Source: Blasia pusilla (lineage: Eukaryota > Marchantiophyta > Marchantiopsida > Blasiales). Taken from it: 64,000 nucleotides of DNA. The stretch is from assembly GCA_050084515.1 (NCBI GenBank), contig CM114275.1:15810001-15874000 (forward strand), read 5' to 3'. The notes below the pieces were generated by a model. That model was not told the DNA's origin, searched no databases, and saw only the letters and a list, made by a program, of their open reading frames with translations. Made by a program: the position numbers and the translations under genes. Numbering within the stretch: position 1 is the stretch's first letter; every line of letters begins with the position of its first letter. Below, in pieces: positions 20,682 to 32,928 of this stretch.

Positions 20682-22343
20682 ATGCCTGGTCCCACGAAAC
20701 ACACCCAGTATGTTTCTTGCCTCGATTGACTGCACGTTGGGCCAAATTCTGGGTTATTTAAATGTTTACTATGTGCCTAGGGTTTTTCTTCCATGTTTGC
20801 CTGCATTTATGAAAGGAATTAAAGTAGCAAAGAGAGTAGATTCTGGTTAATACCCTTGGTTTGAACTGTCCATACAAATTGTCACTAAGTTTAGCCTGGC
20901 CAAGTCAAGTAAAAATCGAGCTGTCTCAGATTCATTCTGTTTTTTCGGTTTCTTTAAAGTATCATGTTTTGCATTGCAGATACCCATATGTGACAGGAAC
21001 TTCTGTATTGGGAATCAAGTATAAGGATGGAGTACTTATTGCTGCAGATACAGCAGGTTTCCACTCTATCCTCTCTTTATTCATCATCTTAAAATGGTCA
21101 TATTACCTATCTTTTACCATTTCTTTGTCAAAAGTTCTAACTTCTATACCACAGGTTCTTATGGTTCCACTGTGAGGTACAAGAGCGTTGAACGCTTGAA
21201 GACTGTTGGCAAGCATTGTCTGATTGGGGCAAGTGGGGAGATCAGTGACTTTCAACAAATTGTGCAATACGTGGACAAACTCATGTGAGCATAATTACAC
21301 TTTTTCATCTTTCTAAACATCCCTGAATGCTACCCTCTGTCTGATGGCTGTCAGATTGCACATGGGTCTTGTATGAAATGTGAAGGCCTTGTCTGCTGAT
21401 TAGCTGAGCATGAGCAATTTCGACTCATAGTTAGGATTGTGGCTGTTGCTGTCATTTTTACTCTAGAAATTGTGTTTCTCCTTGCAATACACATGAATGG
21501 ACATCTCGTGGTTTCTTGACTGTAGGGGTTAACTGCCACAAAGTTTTGAAATGGAGCTGTCTATTTTGCTTACACTCTCCTTTCGTATCATTTGCAGCCT
21601 CAATGATTACATGTGGGATGATGGAAACAACTTGAGTCCCAAAGATATCCACAACTACCTTACTCGCATCATGTACAACAAGCGGAACAATTTTGATCCA
21701 CTTTGGAACACCCTTGTTCTTGGTGGGGTGAAGAATGGAGAGAGTTATCTGGGAGTGGTACGTCATTTGTATCCTATGCTTCATCTGGATTTTGGCTGTG
21801 GTCATAAAGTTTCTGCTTTGTTTTTCACCATCTCTGTTTTGCTTACAGGTCACCATGATTGGAGTGCACTATGATGATAACCATGTGGCTTCTGGGTTTG
21901 GAAATCACCTAGCACGTCCAATCTTCCGAGATGAGTGGCGAGAAGGTTTGACATTAGAGGAAGGGATCCAACTATTGGAGAAGGCATTGACAGTACTTTT
22001 TTACCGTGATCGGAGTGCTATAAACAAAGTGCAGGTGTGTAATCCAATGAATTGACCTAGTGAGCACACCCCAAAAATTATCTCTCTCAAATGTTTATCC
22101 AGGAATTTGTCCACCAAGATAGTCACTCATGAGGTTTGGTGAATAGAGGCAAAATAGTTTGTTGACTTTTGTAGGAATGACAGAAGCTTATTTTCTGATG
22201 GCATGTGCGGTTGCCTTTCATGTGGTCAGGTTGCAAACATCACTGAAGCAGGTGTTACTATCTCAGAGCCATATGCACTTAAGACAAACTGGGATCTAAA
22301 GGCTTTTAAAAATCCCACTGCTGGAGCAACAGGGTCCTGGTAA
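20682..22343 (+). CDS. PBG1: Proteasome subunit beta type-4 (20S core, beta7)
   Basis: Encodes the non-catalytic beta7 subunit of the 20S proteasome core. I chain six exons: 20682-20707, 20980-21056, 21155-21284, 21598-21757, 21849-22034 and 22230-22343. All have GT-AG borders and matching phases, giving 230 codons plus TAA. Plant family hallmarks are YPYVTGTSV near the N-terminus, SYGSTVRY, GASGEISDFQ, NTLVLGGVKNG, GFGNHLARPI, YRDRSAINK and the C-terminal NPTAGATGSW. The predicted start gives a slightly shorter N-terminus than the usual 245-250 residues. The frame stays open upstream to 20622, so an additional 5' exon or earlier start is possible. No frameshift or stop is seen, so it should be functional. 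Confidence 0.93.
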
Positions 22344-22971
22344 AGATAGCGATGTAAAGGTTTGTAGGGCAGTCTAGGCTCTATTATCTGGATGCTCCTA
22401 TTCACAATTCAGATCATCCTGACAACCAGCTCTGCTACGAAGCATAGGATGTGGTTGTCCATGTCCTCTCATCTCAAAATTGATGGCCTCACTCCACCAT
22501 GCCAATTCATGGCATGTCTGGTTTATCTTTGTAAAGCTCTAACTTCTCTCTCTTATGAAGGCTTCTGGCCACTCCCGAAATTGGCTGAGGTCAAGACTGA
22601 TATTTACCCTCTCTGGCAGTTATCTGGGGCTGAAGTTCAATTAGTTGAGAGCGCTGATGTGGAGTTCCTATATTCTGTCTCCAGATATTTGTCTCCAGGT
22701 AGTTCTTTTGAGTTATTGCTTTCGGCTCGCAGAAGGTGAGGGCGTGGTACTTCGAGAGCCTGAAGGGGGGCTGCACGCCGCTTGTGCTCCGCCAGTCCTC
22801 GCTTCCGCATTACTAGCTTCGAATACACGGTCCCCAGCGGTGACGGTCAATCCACCTCAAGTTTTAGCAATTTTACACGTTCCAATCCACAGAATTACCC
22901 GGCCACTCGCCGCGGGTAATTACGTTGGTCGCTGGGAAGCTCGAGCTGTAGTGGACTCGCAGAAGAAAACC
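22344..22971. other. Spacer downstream of the proteasome gene
   Basis: About 600 bp after the stop codon. It contains a longer frame (22645-23073) of irregular composition that I regard as non-coding. Confidence 0.4.
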
Positions 22972-23090
22972 GAGTTTCACTCCGACTTAAAACCGACAAG
23001 GATGAAACGCTCACGAGACTTAATTAACGTGGAGTTTCGTTCCGTCTTAAAATCAACAAGGATCAGACGCTGACGAGACTTGAGTAACAT
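22972..23090. repeat. Two-copy tandem duplication, 60-bp period
   Basis: GAGTTTC-YTCCG-CTTAAAA followed by CGACAAGGATGAAACGCT-like sequence begins at 22972 and again at 23032, with about 80 percent identity by eye. Confidence 0.75.
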
Positions 23091-23411
23091 CGTGCAGAGC
23101 AGACCACTTCCCTCACCGTCTCGACCTCCGGTAATGACCTATCTCCTCGAAGTAAATCGGATCCCCATGAAAGACGTAATGATTCGACCCGGATACGATT
23201 CTACGTCGTGAACATTCCTTCCGTTACTTCCGTGCATGCATGAATCCGCGGTTCCCGTCGCACTTGGACGGCGCGGTCGTCGGCCGCCGTCGAAAAAGTG
23301 ACAGTATGAACCTTCATGATGGGAAAGGAAAGTTCATCGTGGAAGAGAGAGACTCTCGAGGAGGAGATGAGTGTGTGATCGATTAAGGGAGCGCGAAAAG
23401 GGAATGAAGCA

Positions 23412-23735
23412 CGTCTGAAGTCAAAGATCGAGAGCGATTACGAGAGGGGAGAATGGAGGTGTGATCGGCATTCGGAAGGGAAGGAGAGGAAAGGGTGGAC
23501 GTCTGAAGTCAGAGATCGAGGGAGCTGACGAAAAGGGAGAATGGCGGAACGGCATGCGGGAGGGACGGAAAGGAAGGACGTCTGAAGTAAAGATCGAGAG
23601 AGTTTAGGAGAAGGAAGAATGGCGGATCGGCTTGCGCGAGGAAAGGAAAGAAAGCACGTCTGAAGTCGAGATCGAGAGAAGTTATGGCAGGCAAGAATGG
23701 AGGGACGGACTCGGCCTGTGCGTGATAGTGCACAT
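23412..23735. repeat. Four-copy tandem repeat, 78-88-bp period
   Basis: CGTCTGAAGT, then AGATCGAGAG, begins at 23412, 23500, 23579 and 23657. Each unit continues with a purine-rich GGGAGAATGG stretch and a GGCATGCGGGAGGGA-like stretch. It lies between the proteasome gene and the coiled-coil gene, in a purine-rich context, possibly in the promoter or 5' UTR of the latter. Confidence 0.8.
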
Positions 23736-24380
23736 CGATAGACGTATTGTACTGCGTCGCTTGTGCGCATTTTTCTTCTATGTGTAGAGGTGGAGCAGGC
23801 GATTTTACTTTTGCTGTGGACAATTCTGTAGATCTACTATAGTGCAGTGGAGAGGTGCAAGATTGGAAACGAAGGGAATGCAGGAGGCTGTATGCTGATG
23901 GATTGGAGCTTGCTGCAAGAAGTGCAGGCGCATTGAGTGATGGGATCTGTTCCTTCTTTTGTGCCCAATATCGGGCCCGATGGCCTCGCCACGGATGTTC
24001 CTATAATTTCTTACACTGAGAAGGTGCAGCATTCTTCATTCCGTCGCTCTCTCAGAGGTGTAGTTCAGCAGAAATTTCATGATTTCTTCCGCTCGAGGGA
24101 GAATTAGATGGAGACGATGTGTGATGCTACTGGAATTTCCCTTTTGGCATTGTGCATTACAAGAGAATGCGGGTCTCCTTGAAAGTGGTTAATAGGTGCA
24201 CCAGCGGGGGAATTGCATGTATTGCCACTCATGTAATTAAAAGGCATTCTTTCTGAGAACATTGCCTGTCCGACCCGCATTGCTACTTCCAATTTGGCCG
24301 GTTTAGATTCACTTACTTGTCTTGCATCCGTTCGAAGTCTTATTTTGTGCTGAGGGATTCTCAATTGTGACCTGTGACAG

Positions 24381-26656
24381 GTGCTAGAAGAGAAGGAACT
24401 GAAGCTTAAACAGTAAGATTTAATTTGCGTTCCTCATGTAACTCGAGCTGACTAGATGATCACCCTACATCTCAGCTCCAAAAGCGTAGTACAATTCTAT
24501 CATGATTATGCCTTCAATCATGTCTCAACTCTTTTTCCATTTTCTTTTGCTAAGCATGGCTGTTGTGAAACCTCTAGTGACTTCTACCTCAACGAAAGGT
24601 TCCCTCTGTGGTTTTATAGAAAGAGACACCAAGCAATGATGTCCATATCCTCAGTATCAGCAATTGCATGATCTACTTACCTTAAACTTTTTGAGTACCT
24701 GGTAATAAAATGAATCAACTACGAGTCCGGTGAAACTTGAACTCATCATCTTATCGATTGAAGTGACTGTTGCACACTAAGTAATCATTTACAACTGCAA
24801 TGCCTTACGAATTTGCTTCTGACAGGTATATTCAGGATAACTATTCCAAGATACGGAATGTAGAGAAGGAGCTAGCTACTCTAGCTCTCGAGGTGAAACT
24901 CACAGCTGGGCCTAAGAAGCATGGTATGATTCCTCTCAAGGTTCTCTCATGTCAGTGAAAGACCATCAACGCTTGATGATCTGTGTTTGGTGGCTATTTA
25001 ATGTCGTCCAGCCTGCAGGCTACATCAAATTCAGTGAATGTCCTCACAGAATCGTTGTGTTTTAATGGATTTGTTTTGATCTCTATGTACCAGCTATTTT
25101 ACTTTCTTCTGGATCTCTGTTATGTGCAGCTCTTGAACACTTAAGGAAACTGATTGAACTATCTACTGAAAAAATCAAGGCAGCAAAATTGAAGGAGGAG
25201 CAAGCCAAAAAGGTATGTACAAAAATGGTTTGTCTAGAAACCTGTATTGAATAACTCAACAGTCTAGTTATGAGGTGGACGAGCATTAGACCTCAATTTT
25301 GAGTGCATCCCTGCACGTCTTAATTTACACTTGTGATGGATTCTTGACATGGATTGTTGATGAAATGGTAATCATTCGAGAAATTGTGAACGCATGGTCA
25401 ACCAATGTGTCTTGGGGGTATCTCCAGAAACTTTACTCCTGAAATTTCTGTTTCTGGCAACGTCTCTAGGCTGCTATCTCTCAATCCTTTGAAAAGTTTG
25501 GTACATCAAATCCAGCCAAACTAGGATGAGATATAGAAAATTACTCAACCTTGTGAATTAATTGTGAGTCAATAATCTTCAGCCAGAACTGGACACAGAG
25601 AAAGGCACCTTAAGAACAACAGTTTTCAAAACTGCCCGCTCGGTGTTCAATGCTAACATTTGAAGCTGTTCTCACAAGATACTCCAATCAATAAGTTTTC
25701 CTCATAATGTAAATCATCAGGTTTGGGAAGCTGCAGAGAAGGCAGTGAAGGCAGAAGAGGCAAACAAGGAACGCCTTTGTGAAGATCTGAACAGACTGGT
25801 AGGTATCAGTCCCTCTCAATACAAGGAATCATGTTTTTACTGGTGGGAATATGGAAGGGCATAGCCACTGTGTTGGACATTCTCTTTTCATATGACCTTG
25901 GAGGTATAAGACTTTGGCCTGGCTTGAACTGGACTGGATGACAGATCAGGCATCTTTGTTAATCGGTGGTTTCTCAGTTGCACCTTCTTCACATAAGTCA
26001 GGCTTGTTTATGATTTGGAATGCAAATTATGTGTATCAGCTTCCAACTTAACATGTTACTGACGATCTGTGCTTATATGAAGGTACAAGAGAGTGCAGCT
26101 GCCCAGTATACACGTCTTGAAGATTTGACCCGGCGTATAGAGGCATTAAACCCACCTGAAAACAGCAACACTGACCCTTCTCCACAATCAGTTGCTGCTG
26201 ATGGCCAACAGTCTGCACCAACTGACCATGTAAACATTGCTCCATGAGCTTAGGTTTTGCAGATATTTCTTACTTTCTTTGTTTCCTTTTCCACCAGGGT
26301 TGTCTATTTAGAAGCTGATATCATCCCAGTAAGGGTACCTGACCTCTGAACTACATTTACAGGGGACAGGTGTAGCCGTGGATCAAACTAAGTCGACCAA
26401 ACCTGCAGATAGCTCTGGTTCTTCTGCAGCAAGTTCAGTTGTTCCCTCATCAACATCAACATCAACGAGCTCGTCGGATTCGGATATCACAGAAAGACAT
26501 GTCTCAGGTCGAGGACAACATGTGACAATCGGGCGAGGCAGGGGCCGTTCTTCTGGTGGACGCATGAGGGGAGCGTTAATGCTGCAAGGTTCAAAGCCAA
26601 GCGAAGCTAGTGGTTGGACTGGAGCTGGATTCAATAATGCTTATGATGAAAATTAA
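24381..26656 (+). CDS. Coiled-coil protein with RG-rich C-terminal tail (5' incomplete)
   Basis: Six consecutive exons chain in frame: 24381-24412, 24826-24923, 25130-25212, 25721-25798, 26083-26229 and 26363-26656, ending in TAA. They encode an uninterrupted, highly charged coiled coil (KELKLKQYIQDNYSKIRNVE through SAAAQYTRLEDLTRRIEAL), a low-complexity Ser/Thr linker, and a tail with GRGRGRSSGGRMRG and SGWTGAGFNNAYDEN. I associate this coiled-coil plus RG-rich and GWTGAGF tail with plant proteins loosely labelled myosin-G heavy chain-like, from memory and without certainty. RG-rich segments often bind RNA. The first exon or exons, with the start codon, lie upstream of 24381 and could not be fixed. 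Confidence 0.75.
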
Positions 26657-28639
26657 GGTCTTGCAACTTTTTCATCTTGCACATGTCACCTTCCTACTGC
26701 TCCTTTGAATTCCCACCCTTGCAAGATCTAATCCTTCCAACTTGCTTGCTCGGTAAGCAGCCTTGATGCAATCTAGTTCAAGGTCTAAAGGGGAACATTG
26801 AACTTCCGCTCTGATCTTGTTTAATCAGATGTAGAAGCAGTGATTGCTGTTGAAGGCTTGCAAGATACCTTCATGTCTGTCGTGGGGCATCGTATTCTAG
26901 ATCCTCAGTAAGGATTTTGAGACTAATCTTAAGTATTCTTTCTGTTGTAGGTTTTGAAAAAGCATGAACCTGAAATTGTTGTCAACCTTAATGGAAGCCC
27001 TGTCATCATCATTTGATGAGGTAGAGACAACCCAATTATTTCACTCAGAGTCGACCAGGACAGTCAAGATTGTAGAGCTTCTTATGAATGACTTCTTAAG
27101 ATCTTTCGAATCATACAAAGAGCATCATACAAGTAAATGAAAAAGTGAATCATGAAGTAAAAGCCAGAATTAATTAGAAGTTCCAAGGAATAATCAAATA
27201 TCACACTAGAAATATCACAGGAGGGGAGAGGTGGATGCGAGAATCATACTTGTAGCCACAAGGTTTGGTTGCCTGTCCAAAGATCTGTGATGGTATGAAT
27301 CCACAATGAAAAGGAGCGGTATAAGTATACCAGCCCTGGATGACAAGTACAAACTGCAGTCTAATTAGCAATGGCAGTCTTTGGAAGCGTCATGAATTCT
27401 CAAGAAACTTGGCCTATTCACAAGAGACGTTACTTTCTAAAGAGAAGTCTTTGGAAGACTAAGGAATTCTATGGAAGCTTGGGCTACTCATAGGAGAAAT
27501 GACTTCTTAAAATCTGAAGCTAGAATGTCGTTCCCTTTTGATGAATTCCGAAGTTATTTTAAACAAGCAATATCCAAAATTTCCTCATGAAGAAAAACTA
27601 AAATATATCAAATTTCAAATATTGATGGTTATGCTTATGGTAAAAAAAAAATTCACGTCATAAATGGAAGAAATGTTTACAATTTTGTTCATTATCAGTA
27701 GGGTGCATTTAAAGAGGTTGAGAAATGTCCTCATGATATCAAAGAAGATCTACTAATGAAAAAAGTCTACCATGGTTTGAGTTTATTCAAAGTTTTATTA
27801 TTTTGGGAAAGTCCTTATTGTGAGGAGAGTTGACTTTGTATTTTGAGAAATGGCCTGTACATACATTCGTTGTTTTTTTTTCTCACCATCTAGCCTATCC
27901 ACGTGTCCTTCACACCAATACAATAATTAAGTATCCTCTCCAATTCCCCCCCTCTCAATGCCGCACATTTGGTTATTGCTAGTTAAATGTTGAGAAGGTA
28001 ACATACTTGCGCAGTAGAGAGAACTTAGGGAGTATAAAGATGTACCCAAAGAGAGTGACTTTGGATTTTCAATACAAAAGTGAAAATTTTTGTAACGAAA
28101 AATTAGACAGAAGTAATGATGATAATGGATAACTTAAGAAGCAAAAGGGCGCATGAAATCTTGGCTACCAAAAATAGGCAAGAATCTTTTATGAAAATAT
28201 TTCTAGAATGCTTTTCTAAAAGAAGTGAACCTTTCTTCCAAAGTTGAAATATAGGGAATTATATTGCTTCTCATGTAAAGGAAATAAGATGGATTACAAT
28301 GGAATGAAGAGGTGTCTTTTGCCTAATATAGAGTTGGGATTTTTTGAATGAAATAGTTTAAAGAAAAAACCTATTGCTATTTGTTAAGATCTTTAGGAAA
28401 TTTTGCATCTATTTAGAATAATGTCCACAATAGATTAGTTTGTTGTACAATTAAAAACTAAAAGTTGAACTTTAAGAACTTGAATATTCTACACCTTGCA
28501 ATTTTAGCAAGATCATCTGAGTGCAAACAAAACCAAACACAAAACCTTTTTGAGTAAGCTAAATATACATGGGTTCTATTCTTAACGAATTGCATTTGAA
28601 GAAACTATATTGAACTCTCACTATACGGGATTGAGGATT
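26657..28639. other. No recognisable gene
   Basis: The first few hundred bases may be the 3' UTR of the coiled-coil gene. After 27,000 the text is AT-rich with frequent stops. Confidence 0.4.
27378..27518. repeat. Two-copy tandem duplication, 70-bp period
   Basis: TCTTTGGAAG ... GAATTCT ... CTTGG-CTA-TCA begins at 27378 and again at 27448. The copies are diverged. Confidence 0.65.
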
Positions 28640-29560
28640 TCTTGCATCTCCATTGGGAGTCTATTTTTGCCAAGAGTGGCTAATTTGTGAGTCCTTTGCA
28701 AGTCCATGTCATGCAAGTCCATTGGGGCTCCCAATAGCTTTGCAAGTTAATGTTGATTTGCTAGTTCGAACAGTTGTTTTGCCGTTGCAATTTCATTGAT
28801 TCATATTTAACTCGCAAAAAAACATGCCAGTTTCACTCGCAAGTTGCATGTGGACTCACACTCAAGTCATGCAAGACTCGCAAGTTTGTGAGTTCCGCAA
28901 CTCGTAATTTGCAAATGGTTTGTGAGTCCTAGAACCAAAAGCTCCGCCATAAACTTCCCTTTTACCTCAAAACCACTTTATTTCCACTTTTCCTCTTAAC
29001 TTTTCAAGACTCCTCTCCTCACTTTGCAAGTAGTTTTTTTTTTCTATAATGGAGCTAGGTCTTGAATTTTTTTGGATGTAATTTCTTTTATGGTGAAGAA
29101 GATGTGGATCGGTGAAGTTCATCATGGGTTTTGTCCCAAGATTATTCATTTTGAACTATAAGAAAGAAAGGAGGAAAAAAAGAGTAAAGTTGTCCCTAAG
29201 AAAAATGGAAAGGATTCAAATTCCCCTTGAAAAAGTTGTGTATAGATCCAAAAATGACTCCTAATGACTAAGTTTGTTAGTGTAGAAGATCACTACTTTG
29301 CAAGTCCCTTGCCAACCCAAAACTACTCATTGGACTTACAACTTTTTGACTACTTGAAATCACAATTTTGTGTTTGATTTGTGAGTCAATTTTTGCAACT
29401 TATTTGCAATTGCACAGACTTGTAAGCTAGACGCTCTTTGCAAGCCAATTACGAGTTCCTTGCGGTGTTTTGGCGAGTCTTCGCAAGTGTCTTGTGAGTG
29501 TAATAAACCAGATTTTCACAGCTGCTGTGGAGTCGCAAAGTGCGAATCCATTTCCCTACC
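28640..29560. repeat. Diffuse repetition of TTGCAAGT / GACTCGCAAG words
   Basis: Short related words (TTTGCAAGTC, GACTCGCAAGT, TTGTGAGTCC, ACTCGCAAG) recur many times without a fixed period, interrupted by ordinary AT-rich sequence near 28,940-29,290. There is no protein coding, and it does not look like a standard satellite. Confidence 0.5.
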
Positions 29561-29797
29561 GTGCGAGTCACACATTCGCATAGTTGGGACTCTCGAGACT
29601 CACAATGTAGCAACAAATGTAGTGATGTCTCCCAAGTATTACAATCGTAACAAATCGAAACTCTATTTGCGATTATGTTTATTACAATAAAATCTATGGA
29701 TACAAATAATATCATATGCATACAAGGAATCCTAAGAGTGTGGACTTTTATAAGTTATGTGAAGGTCAAAAATTATGAATGTACTTTATGATAATTA

Positions 29798-29815
29798 CAT
29801 ACATACATACATACA
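29798..29815. repeat. (ACAT)n microsatellite
   Basis: About four to five tandem ACAT/CATA units. Confidence 0.85.
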
Positions 29816-29947
29816 ACAAAAAAGAATTGACTATTCCATTCAACATTGTTACGAAGAAATTTTTGTCTAAAAATAAATATTTCACCTCTTAAAATATGTA
29901 AGTTGAGGAAATATGTCATAGATAATTATGTGTTTCCACCTTAGAAA

Positions 29948-30108
29948 TCTATACTATTATTGGAGAGTGCCTTCTTGATGTGCAAAGACCCGTTTGCTTG
30001 ACATGTGGCATTTCAATAGCAAGAAATTTGTTTTTGAACTTGAGTATTATTAGTTCTTTCACTCCCATCAGCCTCCTACTTTCGTGCATCGCATGGGTTG
30101 TAAACTAG
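29948..30108 (+). mobile_element. Nonautonomous Helitron, copy 4
   Basis: Starts TCTATACTATTATTGGAGAG and ends with hairpin CGTGCATCGCATGGG followed about 6 nt later by CTAG, between A and T. It shares the CTTCTTGAT core with the other copies. Confidence 0.75.
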
Positions 30109-31089
30109 TACAAGATTATAGTTAAGTTTCATGTTATCACAAACACATATAATAAGAAATTTCCTTTTTCCCAGAGTTTGTAAGTTATGAGTGGCCAAAC
30201 CATGGGTAAAACGAGGGCCAAAGACCAATCTTCACTGTTATAAGGCAAAAAACACTGCATTCGCATTATTCTCATACTTTATGTTTAGGTCACAATTCTA
30301 GGTGGATAGATGAGGGAGTTTTTATGGAGGATTTCATTTATGTGGATGCATGTGGATCCCTAGTTAGAAATATTAGTTGTATGCTTGTGCTACGTGCTAA
30401 AATAAAATTTTTATTTTATTTTATTTAGTTAATAAACACCCCACTCCTCTACTCCATGGTCCTAAGGCACTTTGGTGGGTGTACAATTTGGGGGAGGGAT
30501 TAGGACCTTGTCCTATTTCTACAAAAGTCTCGCAGACTCCCCACATTGTCTCATATGGCTAGAAAGAATCTAACGGCCGGGATTCAACATGTTAATGGCA
30601 CATATATCATGATTTGATTTGCAAAAAAGTAGGGTGCAAATCATTGGGATATAGCTATCTACAGTTCCTGGTGACTAGCAAGAGGAAGGCATATAGCAAG
30701 AAATAAGTCAACTCCAATTACTTTTGGAGCCAGAAACAAGTAAGCTTGACGATATAGGGCCTGGTCGTTGTGACATGGGCGGGACCTACTCCTTACTAAG
30801 GGCCTGATTTCATGGATGTGCCTACATGTCGCAACGACCTTCATTTTTGCCTCCAAACTAGTTTTCTATTGGATAATGCGACAAAATGTACCGGTCCTTA
30901 ATAACTACTTCTGGTTATAATCAAGTCGATGTCGTTGGATCGTCTTTACACCCAAAATTTTGGGCGCAAACGACCCCCTATGGTCACCGGTTCCCGATGT
31001 GCATGGGAGCTTACCCTAAACCTTCCATTGGACCAAGGTCATTTAAGGTTTAGGATCATTATCACATGTGTGAGAATTCAAAACCGCGA
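30109..31089. other. No recognisable gene
   Basis: No domain or RNA gene seen. A short ATTTTATTTTATTT-like run lies near 30,405-30,427. Confidence 0.4.
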
Positions 31090-31091
31090 TC

Positions 31092-31302
31092 ATCCGCATT
31101 ATTATTGTAAAATGCCTTCTTAATTTTACAAACACCTTTATGTTTGACACGTTTAGGGTCAAGGGTTTAGGTAAACCCTAAACCACCCCGTGCCAACCCA
31201 ATAAGAACTCTAAAGTTTCACATATTACGAGAAAAAAAATTGAATTTGTGTACAACCTATACACTAACTAAAACTCTTAAAACATTTTTTTAATTTTCAG
31301 AT
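31092..31302 (+). mobile_element. Degraded Helitron remnant upstream of the bL34 gene
   Basis: GCATTATTATTG, CCTTCTTAATTTTACAAACACC, TGTTTGACACG and TTGAATTTGTGTACAA correspond to the 5', core and middle blocks of the Helitron copies. The 3' CTAG end is lost and TTTTTTTAATTTTC leads into GC-rich DNA. It includes an extra TTTAGGG/CCCTAAA-rich stretch not present in the other copies. Confidence 0.5.
31173..31182 (+). promoter_or_regulatory. Telo-box-like motif AAACCCTAA
   Basis: AAACCCTAA occurs about 370 bp upstream of the bL34 start codon, paired with GGGTTTAGG just before it. Telo-boxes are known promoter elements of plant ribosomal-protein and translation genes. Here the motif is embedded in Helitron-derived sequence, and its activity is inference. 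Confidence 0.4.
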
Positions 31303-31549
31303 GGGCCGTGATAACGGAGGAAGGTTGGGGAGCGCCGCGAAGGAAGTGCGTGTGTATGTCGGTGGCGAGAAAAATATGCTCTCTCTCGCTCCTCTCGTCA
31401 TCCGGGAACTCGTGCGGCTCCAGAAAGATTGGCTTATCCGAAGGGGAGAGGGGAGGAGAGGAGAGGAGAGGTGAGGAAAGAGGCGAGGGGAGCGAAGCGC
31501 AGGAGGGAGAGGAGAGATTAATCGTTGGGGAGAGGAAGAGAATTGGGCT

Positions 31550-32928
31550 ATGGCGGCTGTACGTGCTTGTCCGGTGATGCGAGTCGGGGATGTGCTGCCA
31601 CAGAGGACGCTAGTGCAGCGCTCGATGCGCACGGGATTCTCATCGTCCTTCACCGCGTCGCGCTCGGTGGCGTCGTCCTCGTCGTGCTCGTTCGCAGGTG
31701 TTTTGCTGTTTTGCGCTGTGCATTCCACTTCTCAGTGTTGATTTTCGTTTTAGGTCGTCGATTTGGGCCTCGGAGTAGTTGCACCGTCGCCACCTGCGGC
31801 CGCTCCGAGTCTTGACTCTGGCTGGTCTTGGAAAATGCGCATTGTGATTTTCCAATGTGGATAGCACCGTCCGTGTAGCCTTTCTTTGTCTCCTCTAAGG
31901 TGTGCGGTCTCCGGATTGTGGATTTCGCAAGGGTTGGAGTTGCCAGCACCGAACATGTAGTGTCTGTCTTTCCGTTTTTTCGGACACGGTCCTCGGAAAT
32001 TTGCCCTGGTTTTCTGTTGGGAACTCGTCCCCGCCGATGGGATTGATGGATATCTGGATTACTACTGTCCCGGAAGCTCATCAGTTCGTCAGTGTCTCGC
32101 AGCAGTGCTATGTACAACCCGCAGCGGTGGTTAGCTTCGTCGCTGGTTTAGTTATGTCGAGGGTTTTAGGGTGGAAAGGAATGACGGACCTGTGACCTTC
32201 GCGCGTCCTGGTGCTGGTCCCCGAAGAATGCGTCTGATGGGGTGTTCGTAATTGACCTGACTGTTGTGATTCCACCTTCTGGATGGCATCCCATTCTTTC
32301 CAGTCCGTTGGAACGCTCTGGTGTTATGTGTTTAGGTCTCAGGGGGTTGTGGCTTTCCGTTGAGAGAACGTGCAACGTCTCCTACTTGGAATTTCTATTC
32401 AATGTCTTAATGATCATCCCCGATCACTGCTCCCGGGCTGTGTTGAAAATTGATATCACTGTCATGAATCCCCTTCTCAAGGCCACTCGATCCTGACTCA
32501 GCTCTCCCAGAGTCAGGGTTTCGAAACTTGTTGCGGGAAATCTAGCTCGTCGTCCGTAGAAGCGATGATGATCTCACGTAAGATACCGTGTAATATTTAT
32601 TTTCTTGTGCATTAACGGCAAGACTAACCAGCCACTCCGAATCATCGAATCTTACAGAGTAATGTGCGTGTTCAACGCAGGCTTGTCGCTGAGGCCCTCA
32701 GTATTCAGATTACCTCTACTACAAAGAGGAGGATTGGTTCAAGTGAGGGCCAAGGTAGCCCTGGGATGCACCAAGCGATCGAAGTCACGCAAATCTGTAG
32801 CCCGAGTTTCAGGTTTCCGCATTCGCATGAGCACCACCGATGGACGCAATGTCATCAAGCGCAGAAGGGCCAAGGGCCGAAAGAGACTTGTGCCGGCATC
32901 TAACCCCAGTAGTGGAAAGTATGCGTAA
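31550..32928 (+). CDS. RPL34: Plastid ribosomal protein bL34 precursor
   Basis: Nuclear-encoded component of the chloroplast 50S ribosomal subunit. There are two exons (31550-31697 and 32681-32928) with a 983-bp GT-AG intron. The phase-1 junction makes a Gly codon and gives 131 residues. The start ATGGCGGC is a good plant initiation context. The N-terminal 70 or so residues are rich in Ser, Arg and Val and lack acids, as in a chloroplast transit peptide, with a likely cleavage near VRA-KVAL. The mature part has the bL34 signature: CTKRSKSRKS, SGFRIRMSTTDGR, RRRAKGRKRL and the terminal NPSSGK. An organelle other than the plastid (mitochondrial L34) is less likely because of the A-L-x-C-T-K-R-S start typical of the plastid form. 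Confidence 0.92.

Noticed and set aside
22645-23073. 142-codon frame after the proteasome stop codon
   Set aside because: Starts inside the 3' flank, has irregular composition and runs through a tandem duplication.
31173-31182. Interstitial telomere repeat
   Set aside because: Only one or two TTTAGGG units, too few for a telomeric array; recorded as a telo-box instead.
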